A stretch of DNA of 64,000 nucleotides from Segetibacter sp. 3557_3. Lineage in GTDB: Bacteria > Bacteroidota > Bacteroidia > Chitinophagales > Chitinophagaceae. The stretch is taken from contig NZ_SMSK01000019.1 in assembly GCF_004354985.1 (NCBI RefSeq), forward strand, positions 54,733 to 118,732, read 5' to 3'. The notes beneath the pieces are model-generated. The model was not told the origin of the DNA. It worked only from the letters and a program-made list of their open reading frames with translations, and ran no database searches. Each line of letters begins with the position of its first letter. Within the stretch, counting starts at the first letter, position 1. Positions 55,063 through 63,093 of this stretch are shown one piece after another. The position numbers and the translations under genes were made by a program.

Positions 55063-55292
55063 ATTATGTGATTGAAAACTTTAGTAAAACCGGTTATTAC
55101 AGGCTTGAACCTGCAGGCGACACGATAGCACCTGGAAAGCGAGTTGAAACCCTGGTTAGGCTTTTTATGTCGAATAATGGTTGATCCGTTTAGCGGTCAG
55201 CTGTTACTACATTGTGTTTCGCTCAAACTTCCCGTTTATGGAGTGGTATCAAGGTGGGAAAAGTTGCACAGGGCAGGGAAATATTCTAAAAT

Positions 55293-55410
55293 TGGGTAGT
55301 GGGGTAGTGAGGTATTTAGGTATTGGGTATTGAGGTAATGGGTATTAAGGTATTGAGGTGTTGAGGTTATGTGGTATTGGGTATTGAGGTATTCAGGTTT
55401 AGTATTAGGG
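55293..55410. repeat. low-complexity GGTATTGAGGTA-type repeat
   Basis: About 118 bases built from variants of GGTATTGAGGTAT and GGGTAGTGGGGTAGTG, period roughly 7-18. It is free of C on the plus strand over long stretches, so the minus strand transcript would be C/U/A-rich and unstructured. Confidence 0.7.
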
Positions 55411-55420
55411 TATCGCCCTC

Positions 55421-55689
55421 GCAGGTTTTGTCACCTCACGCCCTTGCAGGTGTTGTCACCTGCAAATGTTATGTCGCAGGAATCTTTTAAGCCACCCATA
55501 GGTGTTGTCACCTGCGAACTATGATTGGAATCGAATGCCCTGGCAGGTGCTGTCACCTGCAAATGTTATGTCGCAGGAAGCTGAGCGCCCTCGTAGTTGT
55601 TATCACCTCACGCGCCCGCAGGTGTTGTCACCTGCGAACTATGTTGGTAAGAATCGGTAGGCCCTTGCAGGTGTTGTCACCTGCAAGGG
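55421..55689. repeat. array of seven GCAGGTG-TTGT-CACCTGC palindromes
   Basis: Hairpin units centre near 55429, 55454, 55507, 55551, 55601, 55626 and 55675. Four are perfect 7-bp stems or better; the last is a 12-bp palindrome with arms CCCTTGCAGGTG and CACCTGCAAGGG around TTGT. Spacers alternate between AAATGTTATGTCGCAGGAA and GAACTATG types. The array lies between the stop of the 55719 gene and the start of upxY, both on the minus strand. Confidence 0.9.
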
Positions 55690-55718
55690 TTGTTCAGGGG
55701 GAAGCATGAAATGGTGAT

Positions 55719-56777
55719 TTATTGCTGCTGGTCTTCTTTCTTTTCTTCTTTCAACTTTTCCTCGGCTTTCTCGAGGTCAGCCTTCTCTGCCTGTTTTGTC
55801 TTATTTAAAGCAGCAGACGCCGGGTTGTAGGTCAATCGGGTAAAAATGGGGAAATGATCGGATCCGATTTTAGGGAGCCTTTTAATGTCGTTTAAGGTAA
55901 ACTCTTTTGAAGCAAAGAAGTGGTCGAGCGGCCAGCGAAAAATGGGGTACTTCGCATTGAACGTACTAAACAGGCCACGCCCAACCCGGGGATCGTTGCA
56001 CTGGCTGATTTCGCCAAACAACTTGGTTGTCGACGACCAGGCCACATCATTAAGATCGCCGGCAACTAGCACGGGTAACTTCTCCTTTGCGATGTCTTTT
56101 GCAACAATAACCAATTCTGCATCCCGGTCTTTGGTCGACTTCGAAGGGCCGGGTGGTTCCGGGTGGATGCAATACAAGCGCACCGGCTGACCACTTGGCA
56201 GCGTAACAATGGTGTGAATGGAAGGTATATCCGGTTCCACAAGAAATTTCACCTTGGTTTGGGACAGCGGCAATTTACTGTAGAGACACATGCCATAAGT
56301 ATTGGGTAAGGGTACCTCCACTTTGTATGGATAGTCTGCATACAGGGGAGCTGTGCCCTTCCGCCAGAACTCGTCGTTTTCCGCCATCAAAACCAGGTCT
56401 GCATCTACTTCTTTAGCAAGGTTGATGAAAGCAGTGGTGTTCTGGTTGTACATGTAAACGTTGTAGAAAAGGATCGATATCTCCTGATCCTTTATCCTGG
56501 TTTTGGTATCAACGATTTCAGGCTTCCAAACAAATGTATAGGGTAAAAACTTGGTTAGCTGGTACACGGTAGCGGCCACAACGGCAACAATCAGCCACAT
56601 GTGTTGGCTGGCATGTCGGTGAAAAAAAGCCCATCCAACCAGTGTAATGCCCATAAGCACCGCAATCTGCAACCGCGGGTACGACCACATCCTGATCAAT
56701 CCGTACTGTAATGGTATTAAAGGGAGGAGGGTAAGCAGGAGGCCGAATAACGAAAAGCCAATAAGAACTTTTTTCAT
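55719..56777 (-). CDS. membrane-anchored endonuclease/exonuclease/phosphatase family protein
   Basis: A 352-residue protein. Three membrane helices lie within residues 3-80. The EEP (DNase I-like) domain follows from about 97 with ISILFYNVYMYNQNT, ADLVLMAENDEFW (metal-binding Glu), IHTIVTLPSGQPVRLYCIHPEPP, PVLVAGDLNDVAWS (Asp/Asn of the active site) and IGSDHFPIFTRL (final Asp-His). The last 35 residues are a Lys/Glu-rich coiled tail. The active site faces the periplasm if the N-terminus is inside. Substrate (phosphoester, lipid or nucleic acid) is unknown. Confidence 0.92.
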   Translation of the reverse strand: MKKVLIGFSLFGLLLTLLPLIPLQYGLIRMWSYPRLQIAVLMGITLVGWAFFHRHASQHMWLIVAVVAATVYQLTKFLPYTFVWKPEIVDTKTRIKDQEISILFYNVYMYNQNTTAFINLAKEVDADLVLMAENDEFWRKGTAPLYADYPYKVEVPLPNTYGMCLYSKLPLSQTKVKFLVEPDIPSIHTIVTLPSGQPVRLYCIHPEPPGPSKSTKDRDAELVIVAKDIAKEKLPVLVAGDLNDVAWSSTTKLFGEISQCNDPRVGRGLFSTFNAKYPIFRWPLDHFFASKEFTLNDIKRLPKIGSDHFPIFTRLTYNPASAALNKTKQAEKADLEKAEEKLKEEKKEDQQQ

Positions 56778-56887
56778 GCAGATAGATGGTGAGGAAGCTA
56801 AGATAGTATGTTAATAATGAACCGTAAAGTATGAATCCCTTGTGTATCAAGGCTGCTGGAGTATTCCGCTCAATAGAATTAACCCAG

Positions 56888-56946
56888 GTACAAGAGTGCG
56901 ACGCAAGGATGCTTCATAGTAATTCATTCGCCGGGTCCAAAAAAAA
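56888..56946 (+). repeat. R element, short form (copy 10)
   Basis: It begins GTACAAGAGTGCGACGCAAG, continues GATGCTTCATAGTAATTC and ends GCCGGGTCCAAAAAAAA, 59 bases. It is the only clear feature in the 400-base gap between the EEP and aminopeptidase genes. No terminal inverted repeats flank it. Confidence 0.75.
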
Positions 56947-57175
56947 CAAGTTTGTTGTAATGAGCTGGTGCATTTTCTTGAGCATCGCTCCTGGCCGGGC
57001 TGACCCATTCGAAATAGCATCACTCCTTCGTGACCCCAAGTTTATCGCAGAGGGGGTTGCTTCACGGCTAAAGTGGATTACGTTCAACCACCATGGTGTA
57101 GTGGTTTTGGGCATGCAACAGATCGGGCGAAGCGTGGGGCCATGCATTTGGAAATTTAATGTTGCGCTGTGATGA

Positions 57176-58417
57176 TCACCCCCGAATGGTATTGACCTCA
57201 TTCAATACAAACTGTCCATCCTGGTAAATGATCCGCTCTGTTCCGTTCTGCAGCGTGGCTGTGACCGTTCTGTTGCTGGTACTAATGATATCGGTATGTA
57301 CTTTCGGACAGCTGTTGTACCCCATGCCGGCCCATTGCTCGTCGGACACGGCAGAGAGATCCCCGGGGAAGGTGTCTTTGTAGGCATTGCCAAGTGCAAT
57401 GTGGGTGTTGCCAAATTCGCCACCCATGTTTTCGTCGAACAGGGTGGTGGCCATAAACCGGGTGATGCGCGAATGACGTCTATCGGTCAGTGAAAATTCG
57501 CCCACCTTGTCGGCATTTTCCTGGGCGATCATCTCCTTTAGTGCGTCTTCATTTTCCGTGGCAGCCGAAGCAACAACGACCCCGTTCTCAAATTGAAGCG
57601 ACACCCCGGTAATACGTTTGCCCGAATAGTATAGCGGCTGGTTAAAGCTGATCGAGCCATTGGTGCCCCTCCAGTCAGGCGAAGTAAATATCTCGAAACT
57701 TGGAATATTTTTTCCACCCCCGCTCAGCCACTTGCGGTTTGGTCCGAGCTGTATATGCAGGTCAACGTCATCACCCTTGATATGTAGCTTTTCGATCGCC
57801 AGGTTATCTAGTTGATCCTTTATTTGCTCGATCTCCTGTTGCACAGATTTCCATTTTGAAACCGGGTCATGCTCCCGCAGGTAACAGGCTTCGATAATCT
57901 GTTCCCAATAAGCTTCTAAAGTTAATCCGGCTTCCTCGGCCATGGATTGGGTGCCATAGAGGCAAAGCGACCACGACAGTTTTCCTGCCTGTTCTTTTTC
58001 TTCGCGCATTTTCATGTAAGGCGCCCTTGCACTGTTCATCATGCTGATCTTCGACGAGGGTATACCTTCGAGGTAATGGATATCGGGCTCTGAGATGATA
58101 AAGAGGATATGATCTGCAGCGTCGACAATTCCTTTCCAGTAAGGTTGTGCAAAAAAGCCGATTTGTTCATCACTACCATTTTGCAGCAGAAAGCGCGGCA
58201 AGCTATTATCCTTAGTATTGTCGGGTATATAGTTGTTGATTACGTTGCCACCAGCAGTGTAAATCTCCCGTGCGATTGCCAGGTAAAGTGGTTTGGTGTT
58301 TTCTTGTCCAACCAGGAAAACCGTATCACCCTTTTTTATTCCCTGCCCGTTGTTTAAAGCATAGTGTACCATCACCTGCGCATAATTGGCCATCAGGTGT
58401 TCATCTGGAGTTATCAT
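57176..58417 (-). CDS. M29-family aminopeptidase
   Basis: A 413-residue metallo-aminopeptidase of the thermophilic AmpS/PepS type. Key segments are NIPSFEIFTSPDWRGTNGSISFNQPLYYSGKRI with the first metal Glu, KVGEFSLTDRRHSRI with the second Glu, GEFGNTHIALGNAYKDTF with the His, and CPKVHTDIIS with the C-terminal His-Asp. The N-terminal 100 residues have GIKKGDTVFLVGQENTKPLYLAIAREIYTAGG. It is a cytoplasmic dimer in known members, with broad N-terminal amino-acid release. Confidence 0.95.
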   Translation of the reverse strand: MITPDEHLMANYAQVMVHYALNNGQGIKKGDTVFLVGQENTKPLYLAIAREIYTAGGNVINNYIPDNTKDNSLPRFLLQNGSDEQIGFFAQPYWKGIVDAADHILFIISEPDIHYLEGIPSSKISMMNSARAPYMKMREEKEQAGKLSWSLCLYGTQSMAEEAGLTLEAYWEQIIEACYLREHDPVSKWKSVQQEIEQIKDQLDNLAIEKLHIKGDDVDLHIQLGPNRKWLSGGGKNIPSFEIFTSPDWRGTNGSISFNQPLYYSGKRITGVSLQFENGVVVASAATENEDALKEMIAQENADKVGEFSLTDRRHSRITRFMATTLFDENMGGEFGNTHIALGNAYKDTFPGDLSAVSDEQWAGMGYNSCPKVHTDIISTSNRTVTATLQNGTERIIYQDGQFVLNEVNTIRG

Positions 58418-58615
58418 ATTGGTGATTTAAGCGGACGAAGTTACAGGCTTTGGCTAAAGGAAAGTGATGAAGCAACCCCGCAGCCCGGGTTATTTAGCTG
58501 CGTTGACCAGGTAAAAACATCTAAAGGGTTATTATTTCACCCTTGATTTACTGACCTGGCAAAAGGACAGTGCATGGCACATCTTTTTAATACGTACTTA
58601 CTAAAACCATCCATC

Positions 58616-58777
58616 ATGCCAAACCAAGCAAATAAAAGCACAGACAAATCCGGCATCGTACAAAAAAAGAAAAGTCCGACTGTGCCGCCAAAGAAAGCTG
58701 GTACCGAAAGCGGGAACAAACAAAGTAAGAAAACCGGCAATGCGCAGAAGGGCGAGGCGGAAGGTTCGGGAAAGTAG
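58616..58777 (+). CDS. small Lys-rich protein, unknown
   Basis: A 53-residue protein starting at ATG 58616 (an upstream ATG at 58574 gives a longer form). It is highly basic and disordered-looking, with KKKSPTVPPKKAGTE and KQSKKTGNAQKGE repeats. It may bind nucleic acid, but no family is recognised. A hairpin lies 60 bases downstream. Confidence 0.5.
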   Translation: MPNQANKSTDKSGIVQKKKSPTVPPKKAGTESGNKQSKKTGNAQKGEAEGSGK

Positions 58778-58833
58778 CCCTCAAATAGGATTATCCGGCC
58801 GGATCCGTGTTTATGAGCAGAAGCAACCTCATC

Positions 58834-58864
58834 ACCAGCGTCGCAAAAGAGTTGCGGCGCTGGT
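58834..58864 (+). terminator. hairpin after the small Lys-rich gene
   Basis: ACCAGCGTCGCAA and TTGCGGCGCTGGT pair over a 5-base loop with one G-T wobble, followed by CTCTTC, not a clean T-run. It is a strong structure and a plausible terminator. Confidence 0.55.
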
Positions 58865-59165
58865 CTCTTCATAGGTTGCCTGATTCCGTATTCAGCAAAG
58901 ATTTAGCCTCCATTACACGGGTGATCGTATAGTAGATTATAGTTCGGCTTATTTATCTCAGAATAGTTGAAGCGATCTGCGCAGGTGGGAGCTCCCCCGA
59001 TGCGCATAATAGCAGGCTTTTGGCAGCGCAGGTGGCATTGCAAAGGAGACCACTTAGTAAACAAGCTCCAAAGAAATAGTGTGATGGCCAGGCAAGTAGC
59101 CGGTAAAAAAGTTTTTAATCCGGGCACTTTCTTTTTATCGCGCTGTTGCCTACCTTACCAGTTCT

Positions 59166-59966
59166 ATGGAACAATCAATTAACGCACAGCAATATCCGAC
59201 CGTCGGAATTCGCCTTAAAGTTTTTTTGCAGGCTTGTTATAACCCGGCAACCCATAAAATGCACACAGAGCTGCATAATAATGCCGGCCTTCCCGCGAAG
59301 CAACCATACTCGGGCAGTCCCTGGTTTTACAATGGCAGTGAAGTACTCGATTTGAACGATCCTGAAATCGTGGACTGGATGCTTGTAGAATTGTATGCAG
59401 GTGGCTTTCTGCGCGGGCAGGCAGCTGGACTGCTTCGAAGCGACGGCAACCTGGTGAATACCGGTGGCAACCCGGTTGTACATATTGTCGTGGATAAGGA
59501 GGTCGCCAATACGGCAGTTTCCGATCTTAACCCGCTTCCTCCCGACACCTACTACCTGGTGGTACGCCATCGTAATCACCTTCCCGTTCGCACGAAATAC
59601 CCCATTAAATTTGCCGATTACCAGGGCGAAGCCGTGGTTAATTTGTCGTTTGATGCGGGCAATTGTTTCAGCAACCAGGATTATACCTCGACCGTACAAA
59701 TTGGTTCAACCTGGTGCCTGCGGGCAGGTGATGTAAACTCCGACGGGCAGGTAAAAGTGAATGGCGCCAATAACGATCAGAATGCTTTGGTAAACGATCC
59801 TGCACTAAACGGCTTGCTCTCCTCGGTGCTACAAGACCAATACAAAACGCAGGACGTGAATATGGATGGACTGCTAAAACAAAGCGGTCCAAAAAATGAC
59901 CTTGACTTTTTGGCAAATAAGGTATTAGGAGGAAGCTTGAGTATGGTGTACAAGGCACAGCTGTAA
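59166..59966 (+). CDS. stand-alone surface-protein C-terminal module with two dockerin-like calcium loops
   Basis: A 266-residue protein that matches the terminal part of very large Bacteroidota surface proteins. Residues 15-160 follow the pattern LKVFLQACYN, then DPEIVDWMLVELY, LLRSDGNLVNTGG and DTYYLVVRHRNHLPVRTKYPI. Two EF-hand-like loops follow: DVNSDGQVKVNGANNDQNAL (189-208) and DVNMDGLLKQSG with PKNDLDFL (230-249). No signal peptide is present, unlike the large parents, and no T9SS sorting tail follows. It may be a genuine small protein exported another way, or a broken remnant. It is monocistronic. Confidence 0.8.
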   Translation: MEQSINAQQYPTVGIRLKVFLQACYNPATHKMHTELHNNAGLPAKQPYSGSPWFYNGSEVLDLNDPEIVDWMLVELYAGGFLRGQAAGLLRSDGNLVNTGGNPVVHIVVDKEVANTAVSDLNPLPPDTYYLVVRHRNHLPVRTKYPIKFADYQGEAVVNLSFDAGNCFSNQDYTSTVQIGSTWCLRAGDVNSDGQVKVNGANNDQNALVNDPALNGLLSSVLQDQYKTQDVNMDGLLKQSGPKNDLDFLANKVLGGSLSMVYKAQL

Positions 59967-60152
59967 GAGCGATGTCGAAGGATTAAGGGAGCATAGAAGG
60001 GGCATCGCCTCTTGTATCCAAAATGCTCAAAGTTTGTTGATCCTCATCTGGCCACCTCAACGATCCAGATTGCTTTATGACGTTGAGCCAGGAAGACTGA
60101 AATTTTGCCTGATTGCTCTTAGATTTGATTCTTTTTTATCCTTGATTAATTA

Positions 60153-60196
60153 ATAAATGAACAGGAACGCTTTTTACGGCGTTCCTGTTCATTTAT
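60153..60196. terminator. perfect 18-bp inverted repeat (possible bidirectional terminator)
   Basis: ATAAATGAACAGGAACGC (60153-60170) and GCGTTCCTGTTCATTTAT (60179-60196) are exact inverted copies with an 8-base loop. No long T-run follows, so it could also be a regulatory palindrome. Confidence 0.5.
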
Positions 60197-60355
60197 ACAA
60201 GGCCGTGGGTTGTTCCTGTACGTTGATGCGTATACCCAAGCCTGTTTTATCGTCTTAATCTTTTAGGTGCCTCTGCAGTTCCGTGGCTAAAGGCAAGTGC
60301 TTCAAAATATGTACGAGACAGTAATGTAAAACATATCCGATCGCATTACCTGAAC

Positions 60356-60529
60356 ATGATCTTATTTGATTGCGCCGATAAAGATTTACTAACTTGTCTG
60401 AACGCCATTTCCGTTGGACATACTTTGCTTGAGGGCACAGTTAGCAAGGAGGAGCACAACTTTGCGATGGTAAAGATGTTGAGGCATACGCTGCAAACAC
60501 AGGTGTTTCATCGATTGTTGTCGTTATAG
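60356..60529 (+). CDS. possible small protein, unknown
   Basis: A 57-codon frame starting MILFDCADKDLLTCLNAISV and ending in VKMLRHTLQTQVFHRLLSL. It is helical in appearance with normal composition and sits 47 bases before the glycosyltransferase start. There is no homology evidence; it could be chance. Confidence 0.3.
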   Translation: MILFDCADKDLLTCLNAISVGHTLLEGTVSKEEHNFAMVKMLRHTLQTQVFHRLLSL

Positions 60530-60576
60530 GAGCCCACGTAAATAAGTATTGTAGTTTTTATCAAATTAAAAAAGGG

Positions 60577-61614
60577 ATGCCAATTAAATCTGCATTGATT
60601 GTGGGCTGTTTCAACCAGGGAGCCATTGAAAATATTTATGCACAAGAGTTCAGGGCATTGGGAATAACAATCGACACCTATGACATTTATGAAGCATATT
60701 GGTCGCTACTCCGGAGAAGTATTGCGGACCGTATTTGGAATAAAGTTTCTCCCGAAATGTATTATGGGGATGTCAATAGGGACATCTTGTTGTTTATAGA
60801 AAAGAAAAGATTTGATTTAATATTAGTGTTCAAGGGAATGACGCTTTTTCCTGAAACGATTTTGCAATTAAAAGCTTGTACTTCCATACTTGCCAACTAC
60901 AATCCCGACCATCCATTTCAGTTCTTTACAGCAACAAGCGGCAACAGGAATGTTGTTGATAGCATAAGTTACTACGACATATATTTTAGTTATGCAAAGT
61001 CGATAGTAGAACAGATTAAAAACAAGTTTGAAATACCGGCATACTGCATCCCATTTGGATATGATCGAAACATTTGTTCTACCAACAACCTGGGTAAGCA
61101 TTGTTATTCGGGAAAGATGTTATTTATAGGAGCATATGACTACGAGCGGTCGAAGTATCTGAGCAAAGTAGCCGGGCATGGAGTAAATATATATGGGGAG
61201 CATAAGTGGAGATCCCGGACTTATTTGTTTCCTGCCGTCAGGGCGGCTTATCAAAATAGCCCACTTTACGGTGAGGATTATGCTACTGCAATACGTTCGT
61301 CAAACGGCATCATCAACCTGTTACGTAAGCAGAATTTAATAGAGGGATCTCACAACATGAAGACTTTTGAAGTGCCGGGGTACGGTGGGCTTTTACTCTC
61401 TCAAAGAACCCACGAACAATGCGCGTATTTTGAGGAGAACACCGAGGCTTTTTACTTTGATTCTGTGGAGGAGTTGAAATCAAAAATCGATTATTTAAAT
61501 AGAAACCCAATAGTGGTGCAGCGTGTTAAAAGTGCCGCCTACAAAAGAAGTACCGGCGAAAAATATAGTTACTACGACAGGTGTAAACAGATGATCGACA
61601 TCTTTGAGCGATAG
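60577..61614 (+). CDS. CgeB-like glycosyltransferase
   Basis: A 345-residue protein of the CgeB/DUF3880-Glyco_trans_1_2 type (GT-B fold). The N-terminal Rossmann half begins KSALIVGCFNQGAIENIYAQEFRALGI and has KKRFDLILVFKGMTLFPETILQL and LANYNPDHPFQF. The C-terminal half includes KMLFIGAYDYERSKYL, INLLRKQNLIEGSHNMKTFEVPGYGGLLLSQRT near 248-280 and FYFDSVEELKSKIDYLNRN. Acceptor and donor are unknown; relatives act in spore coat or polysaccharide synthesis. Its base composition is more AT-rich than that of its neighbours, suggesting transfer. Confidence 0.88.
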   Translation: MPIKSALIVGCFNQGAIENIYAQEFRALGITIDTYDIYEAYWSLLRRSIADRIWNKVSPEMYYGDVNRDILLFIEKKRFDLILVFKGMTLFPETILQLKACTSILANYNPDHPFQFFTATSGNRNVVDSISYYDIYFSYAKSIVEQIKNKFEIPAYCIPFGYDRNICSTNNLGKHCYSGKMLFIGAYDYERSKYLSKVAGHGVNIYGEHKWRSRTYLFPAVRAAYQNSPLYGEDYATAIRSSNGIINLLRKQNLIEGSHNMKTFEVPGYGGLLLSQRTHEQCAYFEENTEAFYFDSVEELKSKIDYLNRNPIVVQRVKSAAYKRSTGEKYSYYDRCKQMIDIFER

Positions 61615-61714
61615 TACTTGCCGATGACAACAAATAGAAGTTCGGGTAATCATTAAAAAAGGTATTTCCGTAGACTGTAAGTCCGCCTTTATTCATCTAG
61701 TTGATGGCGTAACA

Positions 61715-62260
61715 CTACTGTCCATCTTGTGCGACAAACAGGGGTCTGTTCAGCTTGAAATAAGTAATGCCGCCGTCGTCCATCCAGTGACGCATCCCCA
61801 ATCTTTCCATCACCCGGAAAGAGGCCTTGTTAGGAACATCCGCCGCAGCAACAATTTCACTAAAATCCAATTGTTCAAATCCATATTCAATTACTGCCTT
61901 AGATGCCTCGGTTGCCAGGCCAATATTCCAGAATTCCGGTAATAGGCCGTAATTCAATTGAAGCGGATATGCAAGGTGTTCAAATCGCCAAAATCCGCAG
62001 AAGCCTATAATTGAATTCTGCGCTCGCATGTGTATTGCCCAAAGCCCATACCCGTGATCTTCAAAGGACCGCTGACTGGTAAGGATGGCATCATGTACCC
62101 ATTCCGGTTGAACAATAGTGTCGTCCAAAAGGTATTGTCGCACCGAAGGATGGGTAAATAGATGATACAATTCATCGAACATCGCTGGTGTAAACGGAAC
62201 TAAATGGAGGCGGGTTGTTTGGATAGATGGTGAGGGCATAGGACAGGAGATTGATCTCAT
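61715..62260 (-). CDS. GNAT-family N-acetyltransferase (RimJ/RimL type)
   Basis: A 181-residue acetyltransferase. Motifs are IQTTRLHLVPFTPAMFDELYHLFTHPSVRQYL at the N-terminus, LWAIHMRAQNSIIGFCGFWRF, LNYGLLPEFWNIGLATEASKAVIEYGFEQL (acetyl-CoA binding helix) and AAADVPNKASFRVMERLGMR. This pattern is typical of RimJ/RimL-like enzymes that acetylate proteins or small molecules. Substrate is unknown. Confidence 0.93.
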   Translation of the reverse strand: MRSISCPMPSPSIQTTRLHLVPFTPAMFDELYHLFTHPSVRQYLLDDTIVQPEWVHDAILTSQRSFEDHGYGLWAIHMRAQNSIIGFCGFWRFEHLAYPLQLNYGLLPEFWNIGLATEASKAVIEYGFEQLDFSEIVAAADVPNKASFRVMERLGMRHWMDDGGITYFKLNRPLFVAQDGQ

Positions 62261-62604
62261 TTAGTTGCGATTTCAGCCGGGCAGTATTCAAAAAGCAAGA
62301 GGCAAGTATTCCCTGGTGAAATACTTATTTACAAAAGGGATTGTTCCAAATAACATTACCAAATGATAATTGCATTTAATCGGCATTAAGCTCCAACAAA
62401 TGGTAAGTTATTGATTGATTAATTAGATAGCATTGTTGATCGTTAATCGTTACCAGTGAAACAAGCGGTGGATGTAGTTTAAAAACCAGCTATCAGTTTC
62501 TTTATTTCAACAATTGCTACGCGGTGTAATTCTGTTGGCGAAAGCAATATAACCTTCGGATTCTATTAAATCGAGACCTCTTTTTCCACCAATACTTTCG
62601 CTGT

Positions 62605-62685
62605 TCCCCGGATTTCATCCGCGGCTATTGAAGTGCAACCCCTTCAGGGTTGGGTGTGATTGGTTCATAAACCCAACACATTAGC
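62605..62685. repeat. palindromic intergenic repeat, copy 1 (CCCGGATTTCATCCG / AACCCCTTCAGGGTT)
   Basis: It contains CCCCGGATTTCATCCGCGGC, then TATTGAAGTGCAACCCCTTC + AGGGTTGGGTG and TTCATAAACCCAACACATTAG. The two short palindromes resemble an intergenic repeat I recall from other Bacteroidota. Confidence 0.7.
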
Positions 62686-62809
62686 ATGCAGGTTTAGCAT
62701 TCAATATAACACGATAACTTATAACGCTCAAATCTTGACTGATTAACCCTTGTTCCTTCTACGCCTTTATTTCAACCCCTTCCCCGTTGTAAAAATCGTC
62801 TTGCTCCTT

Positions 62810-62905
62810 TCCCCGGAATTCAGCCGGGGCTATTCAAATTCAACCCCTTCAGGGTTGGGTGCTTTTGATTCATAAACCGAACACATTAGCCTTCACTGCT
62901 TAACA
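62810..62905. repeat. palindromic intergenic repeat, copy 2
   Basis: CCCCGGAATTCAGCCGGGGC, TATTCAAATTCAACCCCTTC + AGGGTTGGGTG and TTCATAAACCGAACACATTAG repeat the first copy about 205 bases downstream. The following CATTCAACATCCAACATCC text (62955-63030) is simple sequence. Confidence 0.7.
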
Positions 62906-63093
62906 TTCAACGTAATTGCAGCTCATGTCTCATTTCTCTTCGGAGGCCCCATACAACATTCAACATCCAACATCCAACATAGAAACCAGACTCATAACTT
63001 AAGCTTCTCCCCATACAACATTCAACATAAACTAACGCTCTTGCATTTCTCAGCCCTTTTTGTATTTTACTATACACCACCAAACCCTTGTGT

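Noticed and set aside
55421..55689. CRISPR array
   Set aside because: The repeats are short hairpins with recurring spacers and no cas genes.
56831..57172. 113-residue plus-strand ORF
   Set aside because: It runs through R copy 10 (peptide VQECDA) and has no recognisable domain; a similar peptide appears at 30404-30625 through R copy 6.
59175..59699. 174-residue minus-strand ORF
   Set aside because: Fully antisense to the dockerin-like gene, whose motifs are clear; no independent support.
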